DNA of 64,000 nt. It comes from Trebonia sp036276115 (GTDB lineage: Bacteria; Actinomycetota; Actinomycetes; Streptosporangiales; Streptosporangiaceae). The first letter of the stretch is position 1; each line of letters starts with the position of its first letter. The stretch is from the NCBI GenBank assembly GCA_036276115.1, contig DATBEM010000029.1, forward strand, positions 1 to 64,000. Direction: 5' to 3'. The notes below the pieces were generated by a model that was not told where the DNA came from, searched no databases, and saw only the letters and a list, made by a program, of their open reading frames with translations. Of the stretch, positions 8,258-15,279 are shown in pieces. Position numbers and translations under genes: made by a program.

Positions 8258-9547
8258 ATGACAGCGGACCACTCGGGAACACCGCGCGACATTGCGCAGG
8301 TACAGCTCGCGCAGGCCGCATACATCCGGGAGAATTTCCCCGACCTGGCCATTTACCCGGTCCCCGCGGCGGGCGGCCCCCAGGCCGGCGACTTCTTCTA
8401 CCGCCGCGGGCACCTGATGACCCGCCGCGACGACGCCGGCCGCGTCCTGGCGGCGCTGGGCCCGGCCGGGCCGCTGGGGGCGGGGGAGGTCACCCGGCTG
8501 GCCGGGGGCCTGGCCCACATCCGCTTCGGCCCGCACCCGTCGGGCGACCTGGCGGCCGAGCACGAGGCCCTGTACGCGAGCCTGGCGGCCGCCCACGACC
8601 AGCTCGGCCCGGGCGTCGTGTCGCCCGACCACCTGGTGTTCGTCACCCCCGCGGGCTTCTGCCCGGCCACCGAGCCCGACTTCGTGCCCGCCGACGCGGC
8701 GCCCAGCCCGCCGGTGTCGCCGAGCACCTGCTGCACCGGCGCCGGGGTGCGGGTGGCGGTGGTCGACACGGGCCTCATCCCCGACGCCCCGGCCCGGCAC
8801 CCGTGGCTGGCCGGGGTGACCGGGGACGAGGACCTGGAGGTGTCGGAGGGGGCGTCGCTGGTCCGCTACGGCGGCCACGGGACCTTCATCGCCAGCATCA
8901 TCCGGGCGATGGCCCCGCAGGCCGAGGTGCGGGTGCACCGCCTGTTCGAGCGGGCGGGCGCCATCTACGAGAGTGAGCTGGTCCGCGCCCTGGACGAGGT
9001 GATGGCGTGGAGCCCGGACGTGATCAGCCTCTCGGCCGGGACGCACACCTGGCGCCACCATGGCCTGCTCAGCTTCTCCTCGTTCGTGGCCGGGCCGCTG
9101 CGCGCCCGCGGCGACCAGGCGGTGCTGGTGGCGGCGGCGGGCAACGACGGCCAGGACTGGAAGTTCTCGCCCGCCGAGCTGGACGGCGTCATCGGGGTGG
9201 GGGCGCTGAACCGGGAGCTGACCGGGCGCGCGTGGTTCTCCGACTACGGCGACTGGGTCAGCGTCTACGCGCCGGGGGAGGACCTCGTGCACGCCTTCGC
9301 CCGCGGCGCCTACACCTACATGGAGCGCCCCGAGCCGGGCAAGGCGCAGTTCGAGGGCATGGCCCGGTGGAGCGGCACCTCGTTCGCCACCCCGGTCGTG
9401 GCCGGCCTGATCGCCGCCCGCGTGTCCGGTACCGGGCAAAGCCCCCGCGCGGCCGCCAGCGACCTGCTTGAGCTGGCGGCCGCCCAGGCCCTGGCGGGCC
9501 TCGGCCCGGTCCTGCTGCCGGGCGACGGCTGCCCGCACCAGCGGTAA
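8258..9547 (+). CDS. Cytoplasmic S8 (subtilisin-like) serine protease
   Basis: 429 residues. The subtilase catalytic set is complete: Asp170 in VAVVDTGL, His207 in YGGHGTFIASI, oxyanion Asn296 in VAAAGNDG and Ser375 in WSGTSFATPVVAG. No signal peptide is seen; the protein starts MTADHSGTPRDIAQVQLAQ and the first about 160 residues form an uncommon N-terminal region (FYRRGHLMTRRDDAGRVLAAL) that could act as an inhibitory or sensing module. This argues for an intracellular processing protease rather than a secreted degradative one. ATG start with GAGGTGAGG upstream. Divergent from the CHAT gene; the two proteases probably belong to one pathway. Confidence 0.92.
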   Translation: MTADHSGTPRDIAQVQLAQAAYIRENFPDLAIYPVPAAGGPQAGDFFYRRGHLMTRRDDAGRVLAALGPAGPLGAGEVTRLAGGLAHIRFGPHPSGDLAAEHEALYASLAAAHDQLGPGVVSPDHLVFVTPAGFCPATEPDFVPADAAPSPPVSPSTCCTGAGVRVAVVDTGLIPDAPARHPWLAGVTGDEDLEVSEGASLVRYGGHGTFIASIIRAMAPQAEVRVHRLFERAGAIYESELVRALDEVMAWSPDVISLSAGTHTWRHHGLLSFSSFVAGPLRARGDQAVLVAAAGNDGQDWKFSPAELDGVIGVGALNRELTGRAWFSDYGDWVSVYAPGEDLVHAFARGAYTYMERPEPGKAQFEGMARWSGTSFATPVVAGLIAARVSGTGQSPRAAASDLLELAAAQALAGLGPVLLPGDGCPHQR

Positions 9548-9555
9548 CCACGAGC

Positions 9556-9583
9556 CGCTGGCCAGCCGCGCGGCTGGCCAGCG
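9556..9583. terminator. Bidirectional hairpin terminator
   Basis: Perfect 12-bp stem CGCTGGCCAGCC / GGCTGGCCAGCG with a 4-base GCGC loop, 9 bases after the S8 protease stop and 19 bases from the stop of the convergent exporter gene. No T-tract, as is usual in high-GC actinobacteria. Confidence 0.75.
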
Positions 9584-9601
9584 ACCCGGGCGCGGCTGCC
9601 G

Positions 9602-11185
9602 CTAGTGCGCGACCTGCGCCTTGCCCGCCTCGCCCGCCGCCGGGGCGCCCGCCCCGGACGGCGCGGCTGGTGCGGCCGGTGCGTGCTCGCGCTTGACGAA
9701 GTCCTTGGTCCGGATCAGCAGCAGGGCGCACACCCCGCCCGCCAGCGCCAGCCCGGCGGTCACGTAGAGCAGGTCGTTGAAGGCGGCGGCGAAGCTGGAG
9801 CGCAGCGCCACCTGCGTCGCGGGCCGGGCGGCGGCGGGCAGCGAGCCGAGCAGCTGCCCGATCGTGCCCTGCCGGACCTGGACCGAGATCGCCGCGGCCG
9901 AGCCCGCCAGCGACCGCGGCAGCGACGTGGCCAGGTGGCCCTGGAGCTGCGCGGCGAAGATCGTGCCGAGCGCGGCGATGCCGGTCGCGATGCCGATCTG
10001 CCGGAACGTGGTGTTGGCGCCCGAGGCCATGCCCGACCGCTGCGGCGGCACCACCCCGATCGCGGTGGACGCCAGCGGCGGGTTCACCAGCCCCGAGCCG
10101 AGCCCGGCGACGATGAACCCCGGGATCAGGTGGGTCCAGGAGCTGGTCCCGGAGACGCCCGCCATCAGCAGCAGGCCCGCGCCGACTAGCAGCAGGCCCG
10201 GCCCGATGAGCCAGCGGACCGCGATCCGCTCGCTCAAGGTGCCCGCCGTGTTGGAGACGACCAGCGTCGCCAGCGTGATGATGGAGATCCGCAGTCCCGC
10301 CCCCTGGGCGGAGTAGCCGAGGATGTCCTCCAGATAGACCGTCAGGTACAGCATCATCGCGTACAGCGACCCGTTCATCGCGAACGCCGCGATCGACCCG
10401 CCCGCGAACGTCGGCACCCGCAGCAGCGACAGGCTGAACATCGGGTTCGCGATCTTCCCCTCGACCACCACGAACGCCGCCAGCAGGGCGACCCCGGCCG
10501 CCAGGCAGGCGATGACGCCGGCGTTGGACCAGGAGGTCTCGCTCGCGCGGATCAGCCCGTAGATCCCGGCGACGAGCCCCCCGGTCAGCAGCCCGAACCC
10601 GGCCCAGTCCAGCGGCGCCGGCTTCGGCGAGCGCGACTCCTCCACCCGCCAGAGGGTGACCACCAGCGCGAACACGCCGATCGGGACGTTGACCAGGAAG
10701 ATGCCCCGCCAGTCCCAGTTCGTCGTGATCAGCCCGCCCAGCGACGGGCCGAGCGCGGTCGCCACCCCGGCGATCGTGCCCCACACCCCGAACGCCGTCC
10801 CCCGGTCCTTGCCCCGGAAGCTATGCCCCAGCAGCGCCAGCGCGGTCGCGAACATCATCGCGCCCCCGACGCCCTGGCCGCTGCGGGAGACGATCAGCAT
10901 CAGCGGATCCTGCGCGAGGCCGCACAACAGCGACCCGAGCGTGAACACCACCACGCCGGTCGCGAATACCCGCCGGCGGCCGAACCGGTCCGCCAGCACG
11001 CCCGAGGTCATCAGCAGCACGGCGAGGGTCAGCGCGTACGCGTCCAGCGTCCACTGCACGTCGCTGAACGACGCGTGCAGCCCCGTCTGGATCGCCGGCT
11101 GCGCCACGGTGACGACCGTGACGTCGAGCAGCAGCATGAAGCTGCCGGTGCAGACCGCCAGCAGGGTCCACCATTTCTTGTCCAT
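9602..11185 (-). CDS. DHA2-family MFS drug exporter (14 membrane segments)
   Basis: 527 residues of the EmrB/QacA type; proton-driven export of hydrophobic compounds across the inner membrane. Begins MDKKWWTLLAVCTGSFMLLL with the family signature LDVTVVTVAQPAIQ in helix 1 and motif A GVLADRFGRRRVF after helix 2; motif C-like region GPSLGGLITTNWDWRGIF. Hydrophobic stretches agree with 14 helices, and the C-terminus is a charged cytoplasmic tail (FVKREHAPAAPAAPSG). Start ATG at 11185 follows AAGGAG. Divergent from the Lrp/AsnC-type regulator gene, its probable controller. Confidence 0.93.
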   Translation of the reverse strand: MDKKWWTLLAVCTGSFMLLLDVTVVTVAQPAIQTGLHASFSDVQWTLDAYALTLAVLLMTSGVLADRFGRRRVFATGVVVFTLGSLLCGLAQDPLMLIVSRSGQGVGGAMMFATALALLGHSFRGKDRGTAFGVWGTIAGVATALGPSLGGLITTNWDWRGIFLVNVPIGVFALVVTLWRVEESRSPKPAPLDWAGFGLLTGGLVAGIYGLIRASETSWSNAGVIACLAAGVALLAAFVVVEGKIANPMFSLSLLRVPTFAGGSIAAFAMNGSLYAMMLYLTVYLEDILGYSAQGAGLRISIITLATLVVSNTAGTLSERIAVRWLIGPGLLLVGAGLLLMAGVSGTSSWTHLIPGFIVAGLGSGLVNPPLASTAIGVVPPQRSGMASGANTTFRQIGIATGIAALGTIFAAQLQGHLATSLPRSLAGSAAAISVQVRQGTIGQLLGSLPAAARPATQVALRSSFAAAFNDLLYVTAGLALAGGVCALLLIRTKDFVKREHAPAAPAAPSGAGAPAAGEAGKAQVAH

Positions 11186-11296
11186 GACCTTGGTGCTCCT
11201 TTAGATGTCGTCATCAGCTATGGTGCCTTGAGTGGTCCTCTAGCCCCAACTTCTGGATTGTTTGCGCCGGATCCCGACATCAGGAGGCGGCCAGCC

Positions 11297-12307
11297 GTGG
11301 AAAGCTATCAGCCCGACGCCGTCGATAAGCAACTTGTCCACGCTCTGGTCACTGCCCCCCGGGCCTCGTTCAAGCAGCTCGCCGACGTGCTCGGGGTCTC
11401 TGACCAGACGATCTCGCGGCGCTACCGCAGGCTCGCCGCGACCATGGGCCTGCGGGTCAGCGGCGTCATCAACGGGGGCCGGCTCGGCTGGGTCGACTGG
11501 TACGTCCGGCTGCAGGTCACCCCCGGCAGCGCCGACGCCCTCGCCGACGCGCTGGCCCGGCGGCCGGACACCCGCTGGGTCAACCTCGCCTCGGGCGGCA
11601 CCGAGGTCTCCTCCATCCTCCAGGCCCGCACCGACGAGCAGCGCAACGACCTGTTCCTGCGCGGGCTGCCGGGCAGCCGCCGGGTCACCCAGATGACCGC
11701 CCAGGCCGTCTTGCGCACCTTCACGCGGGTGGAATGGCACGGGCTGACCCGCAGCACCCTGACCGGCGAGCAGGTGACGGCCCTGCGCGCCATCGCCTCG
11801 GTGTCGCCCGGGACCGGCCCGCAGTACCCCGTGAGCAGCGACCCCGTGACCTTGCGGCCCGGCGACGACGTGCTGCTGGCCGAGCTCACCGGCGACGGCC
11901 GCGCCGCCAACGCCGCGCTGGCGGCCACCCTGCACTGGCATGAGTCGACCGTCCGCCGCCGGATCGAGGAGCTCCAGCAGCAGGAGGTGCTGTACTTCGA
12001 CGTGGACGTGAACAGCGAGCTGTTCCTCGGCGTCGGCCTCGTGGCGATGCTGTGGCTGGCGGTCGAGCCCGCCCACCTGGAGCACGCGGGCCGGGCGCTG
12101 GCCGGGCACCCGGAGATCCCGTTCGCCGCCGCCACCACCGGCCCGACCAACCTGGCCGCCAGCGCCGTGTTCCGCGACACCCGGCACATGTACGAGTACC
12201 TCACCACCAGCCTCGGCGGCCTGCCCGGCATCCGCGCGGTCGAGACCGCCCCCATCATCGGCCGCGTCAAGCAGACCGCGGCCGGCGCCTTCCCCGGCCG
12301 CCTCTAA
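11297..12307 (+). CDS. Lrp/AsnC-family regulator with two DNA-binding/ligand modules
   Basis: 336 residues, double the usual 150. GTG at 11297 is chosen because AGGAGG lies at 11282-11287 and the protein then starts VESYQPDAVDKQLVHALV. The first winged helix has FKQLADVLGVSDQTISRRYRRL; a second one near residue 200 has ANAALAATLHWHESTVRRRIEEL. Each is followed by a beta-alpha-beta Lrp-like sensor half (WYVRLQVTPGSADALADAL; MLWLAVEPAHLEHAGRAL). The tandem arrangement gives a built-in dimer. Its position divergent to the exporter (111-bp gap) suggests a local efflux switch; the ligand is unknown. Confidence 0.9.
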   Translation: MESYQPDAVDKQLVHALVTAPRASFKQLADVLGVSDQTISRRYRRLAATMGLRVSGVINGGRLGWVDWYVRLQVTPGSADALADALARRPDTRWVNLASGGTEVSSILQARTDEQRNDLFLRGLPGSRRVTQMTAQAVLRTFTRVEWHGLTRSTLTGEQVTALRAIASVSPGTGPQYPVSSDPVTLRPGDDVLLAELTGDGRAANAALAATLHWHESTVRRRIEELQQQEVLYFDVDVNSELFLGVGLVAMLWLAVEPAHLEHAGRALAGHPEIPFAAATTGPTNLAASAVFRDTRHMYEYLTTSLGGLPGIRAVETAPIIGRVKQTAAGAFPGRL

Positions 12308-12339
12308 GGCGCCGGCCGCCTCTAGGTCGCCGTGCGCTT

Positions 12340-13128
12340 CTAGGTCGACAGCGCCGCCGCCCCCCGCCGCAGCTTCGCCCCGCCGATGTCGGCCTTCTGC
12401 CCCTCGGCGTAGCCGCTGGAGTAGCCGTTGCCGCTGTAGGTCACCCGGGCCTGGCGGGTGCGCGGGTAGGCCCGCCGGGCCGAGTCGCGGATCGTCTCCG
12501 AGCGGTCGGCCAGGACCAGCGCGGTCGACGGCCCGCCGTCCCCGGCCGCCGCCTGCTCCCGGTCGGCGGCGGTGGCGGCGTCCCGCTCGGCCTCGCGCAC
12601 CCGGGCGACGACGGCGGTGGCGAACCCCAGCATCCACGACCGGCGCCACGCCTTGGCCCGGGCCGCCGCCAGCGGCACCTCCTGCTGCGCCAGCCCGCGC
12701 GCCATCTGCACCAGCAGCGAGGTGAACAAGATGTCGGCCCGCTCGATGTCGCTCGCGTAGCCGAACATGTGCACCCGCGCGCCCGGCTCGGGCCGCCGCA
12801 GCAGCACGCACTGGCAGCGCAGGGCGCCGGCCAGGCCCGACAATAGGTGCGCCTTGACCGCCGCCCACGGGTTGCCCAGGTCGAACACCTGGTTCGCGGG
12901 CTGGTCGGTCTCCGGGTGCAGCGCCCCCAGGCGGGCCCGGTCGATGCCGTAGCGGGCCATCAGCTCGGCCGCCTTGGCGGTCAGCGCCTCCGCCTCGGGC
13001 AGCGTGACGCCGTCCCCCTCGGCCTTGGCCAGCAGCTTGCGCACGCGGTCAAGCAGTTCATCGGACGGCCCGGTCTGCACTGGCTGCCTCCCGGCGGGGG
13101 ATCGGGGCAAGCTTGATGCCACCAGCAT
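12340..13128 (-). CDS. DUF2786 domain protein
   Basis: About 262 residues. The N-terminal segment LLDRVRKLLAKAEGDGVTL then EAEALTAKAAELMARYGID is the DUF2786 signature. The rest (SGLAGALRCQCVLLRR ... VHMFGYASDIERADILFTSLL) is the conserved alpha/beta part that follows in these proteins. No membrane segment or signal. The function of the family is not established. I prefer ATG 13128, which has AGGGGG seven bases upstream; an ATG at 13146 is also possible. Divergent from rpe, so the two promoters share a short space. Confidence 0.85.
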   Translation of the reverse strand: MLVASSLPRSPAGRQPVQTGPSDELLDRVRKLLAKAEGDGVTLPEAEALTAKAAELMARYGIDRARLGALHPETDQPANQVFDLGNPWAAVKAHLLSGLAGALRCQCVLLRRPEPGARVHMFGYASDIERADILFTSLLVQMARGLAQQEVPLAAARAKAWRRSWMLGFATAVVARVREAERDAATAADREQAAAGDGGPSTALVLADRSETIRDSARRAYPRTRQARVTYSGNGYSSGYAEGQKADIGGAKLRRGAAALST

Positions 13129-13181
13129 ACGGCCGCCCCCTGACATTCGGCCCCGGCCCGCGCCCTACACTGGGCGGCGTC

Positions 13182-13868
13182 ATGGCCGTTCAGATCTCAC
13201 CCAGCATCTTGTCCGCCGACTTCGCGCGGCTGGCCGAGGAGGCCGCCGCCGTCGCCCCGGCCGCCGACTGGCTGCACGTCGACGTGATGGACTACCACTT
13301 CGTGCCGAACCTCACGCTCGGCCTGCCGGTCGTCGAGGCGCTGCTCAAGCACGCCAGCACCCCGGTCGACTGCCACCTCATGATCGCCGACCCCGACCGG
13401 TGGGCTCCCGGCTACGCCGAGGCGGGGGCCGGCAGCGTGACCGTGCACGCCGAGGCGACCAGGGCCCCCGTCCGCACGCTGCGGGCGATCCGGTCGGCCG
13501 GCGCCCGCGCGGGCCTCGCGGTCAACCCCGGCACCCCGGTCGACCCCTACGCGGACCTGCTCCCCGAGATCGACATGCTGCTGCTGATGACCGTCGAGCC
13601 CGGCTTCGGCGGCCAGAAGTTCCTCGACATGGTCTTGCCCAAGCTGCGCCGCGCCCGGGACATGGTCAGCGCCCGCGGCGGCGAGGTCTGGCTGCAGGTC
13701 GACGGCGGGGTCAGCGCCGACACGATCGAGCGCTGCGCCCAGGCCGGCGCGGACGTGTTCGTGGCCGGCTCGGCCGTCTACGGCGCCGACGACCCGGCCG
13801 AGGCGATCCGCACCCTGCGGGCCGCGGCCGAGCGGGCGACCGCGTCCGCCCCCTGGCGGGCGCACTAG
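13182..13868 (+). CDS. rpe: Ribulose-phosphate 3-epimerase
   Basis: Interconverts ribulose 5-phosphate and xylulose 5-phosphate in the pentose phosphate pathway. 228 residues, TIM barrel. Visible family motifs: ISPSILSADFARL at the N-terminus, LHVDVMDYHFVPNLTLG (metal ligands His/Asp), VDCHLMI, the VNPGTP turn, LMTVEPGFGGQKF and LQVDGGV followed by AGSAVYG. ATG 13182 chosen for the MAVQISPSILSADF start. In related genomes it sits directly downstream of rsmB; here nine kilobases of other genes separate them. Confidence 0.97.
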   Translation: MAVQISPSILSADFARLAEEAAAVAPAADWLHVDVMDYHFVPNLTLGLPVVEALLKHASTPVDCHLMIADPDRWAPGYAEAGAGSVTVHAEATRAPVRTLRAIRSAGARAGLAVNPGTPVDPYADLLPEIDMLLLMTVEPGFGGQKFLDMVLPKLRRARDMVSARGGEVWLQVDGGVSADTIERCAQAGADVFVAGSAVYGADDPAEAIRTLRAAAERATASAPWRAH

Positions 13869-13886
13869 CCCCCGCCGGCGACGGCG

Positions 13887-13954
13887 CCGCTTTCCCGCTA
13901 GCACTGCTTTCCGGCTAGCACTGCTTTCCCGCTAGCACTGCTTTCCGGCTAGCA
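13887..13954. repeat. Four copies of a 17-bp tandem repeat downstream of rpe
   Basis: Units CTGCTTTCC-C/G-GCTAGCA (first copy begins CC) at 13887, 13904, 13921 and 13938, alternating C and G at position 10, so the array also reads as two 34-bp units. Each contains the palindrome GCTAGC. Non-coding. Confidence 0.9.
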
Positions 13955-14070
13955 CCCGCTTCCTGGCGGGCGCGGCGCGTCCTCGCCCGAGGGCCCCGGT
14001 GGCAGCGCTGCTTTTTCGGCCCGGTGTTTTTCTTCAGGAGCTCTCCGCCTGTCCGGGCCGCCGCCGCGCG

Positions 14071-14118
14071 GCCGCCAGCCCGGCAGTCCGCCAGCCCGGC
14101 AGTCCGCCAGCCCGGCAG
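14071..14118. repeat. Three copies of a 16-bp tandem repeat
   Basis: TCCGCCAGCCCGGCAG repeated at 14071 (first two bases differ), 14087 and 14103, in the rpe/glycosyltransferase intergenic region. Confidence 0.85.
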
Positions 14119-14155
14119 GCAGGCCGGCCGGCTACCGGGCGGGCACCGCGATGAT

Positions 14156-14195
14156 TGCCGTCGATTTGACGCACATATGAGTCCAATCGACGGCA
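14156..14195. other. Inverted repeat in the rpe / glycosyltransferase space
   Basis: Perfect 11-bp arms TGCCGTCGATT (14156-14166) and AATCGACGGCA (14185-14195) around an 18-base AT-rich centre. It lies between convergent genes in a 445-base region (13869-14313) that otherwise holds only the two tandem repeat arrays. It could be a terminator or a protein site; the long loop makes a classical terminator less certain. Confidence 0.5.
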
Positions 14196-14313
14196 GTCCA
14201 TGCTCTCGAACCTGATAACAGCAAGAGGCGCTACTCGGGCCGCCCTGCCTGCTGGCCGCCGCCGCGCGGGCGGCCCGGCCCTCAGCCGGGGTGGCGCTGA
14301 GCCGGGTCCCGGC

Positions 14314-15243
14314 TCACGCGGCCATGCCCGCGTGACTGCCCCCCAGGGCGGTAACCAGCTCGGCGATCGTGTCCAGCGGGCTGGTGGCCGCGATGGCCTG
14401 CCCCCGGTGGCCGGCCTGCTGGCGGTAGCGCGGGTCGGCCAGCAGGGCGCGCACCCCGGCCGCGACCGCCCCGGCCGCGGGCGTGCCCGTGCGCAGGTCG
14501 ATGCCGCACCCGGTGTAGGCCACCCGCGCCGCGACCTCGCCCTTGTCGGCGGCGTTGCCCGCGACGACCAGCGGCACCCCGTGGGCGAGGGCGTGCTGGA
14601 CACCGCTGTAGCCGCCGTTCGTCACCATGACGTCGACCAGGGGCAGCAGCTCGTCGTAGGGAAGGAACTCGGCGACCCGCACGTTGGCGGGTACCGGCCC
14701 GGGCACCGCGCTGGCCGGGCGGCCGCCGGTGCTGACCACGACCAGCACGTCGTCATGGGCCAGCCCGCGGATGGCCGGGCCAGCCAGCCGCCCGAGGTCG
14801 GCGTTGTCCCAGGTGCCCTGGGTCACGTGCACCACCGCCCGGGCCGCGGCGAGGTCGGGCCACCAGCCGGGCAAGGCCGCGGCGGGCGGCGCGGCGGGCA
14901 AGACGGGGCCGGCGAAGACGACCGAGCCCGGCAGGTCCGCCCGCGGGTACTCCAGCGCCGGCACCGACAGCTGCACCAGGCGGTCCGCCAGCCGTGGCCA
15001 GTCGGGCAGGAACACCGGGAGCGGGCCGCTGCCGAGCTCGCCCAGGACCCGGCGGGCACGGGCCTGGACGCCGCCGGGCGGCAGCGGCAGGAACCGCAGG
15101 CCAGCCGCCGCCACCTGGCCGGCGAACCGCGGGCCGGCCAGCATGTCCGCCTGGTGCCCGCGCCGCGCCAGGCGCTGGCCGATGCGGATCATCGGCATCA
15201 CGTGCCCCGGGATCGAGCTAACCGCTAGCAGGTAGCGACTCAC
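14314..15243 (-). CDS. Short MGT/UGT-type glycosyltransferase
   Basis: 309 residues, GT1-like (GT-B fold), predicted cytosolic. N-terminal Rossmann start MSRYLLAVSSIPGHVMPMIRIG; C-terminal nucleotide-sugar site VTNGGYSGVQHALAHGVPLVV and the preceding VLVVVSTGGRP. Typical members are 390-430 residues: here the N-terminal acceptor domain is about 90 residues shorter (LPPGGVQARARRVLGELGSG joins quickly to the linker), so the acceptor pocket may be reduced or the gene may have an internal deletion. GTG start at 15243 with GAAGG upstream. It follows the sigma-factor trio on the same strand. Substrate unknown. Confidence 0.85.
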   Translation of the reverse strand: MSRYLLAVSSIPGHVMPMIRIGQRLARRGHQADMLAGPRFAGQVAAAGLRFLPLPPGGVQARARRVLGELGSGPLPVFLPDWPRLADRLVQLSVPALEYPRADLPGSVVFAGPVLPAAPPAAALPGWWPDLAAARAVVHVTQGTWDNADLGRLAGPAIRGLAHDDVLVVVSTGGRPASAVPGPVPANVRVAEFLPYDELLPLVDVMVTNGGYSGVQHALAHGVPLVVAGNAADKGEVAARVAYTGCGIDLRTGTPAAGAVAAGVRALLADPRYRQQAGHRGQAIAATSPLDTIAELVTALGGSHAGMAA

Positions 15244-15279
15244 GCTGGCCTTCCCTCGGCTCCGCGCCGCCTTCGGCGG

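Noticed and set aside
13887..13954. Short regular repeats considered as a CRISPR array
   Set aside because: Units are 17 bp with no spacers; the same holds for the arrays at 45832, 47265 and 14071.
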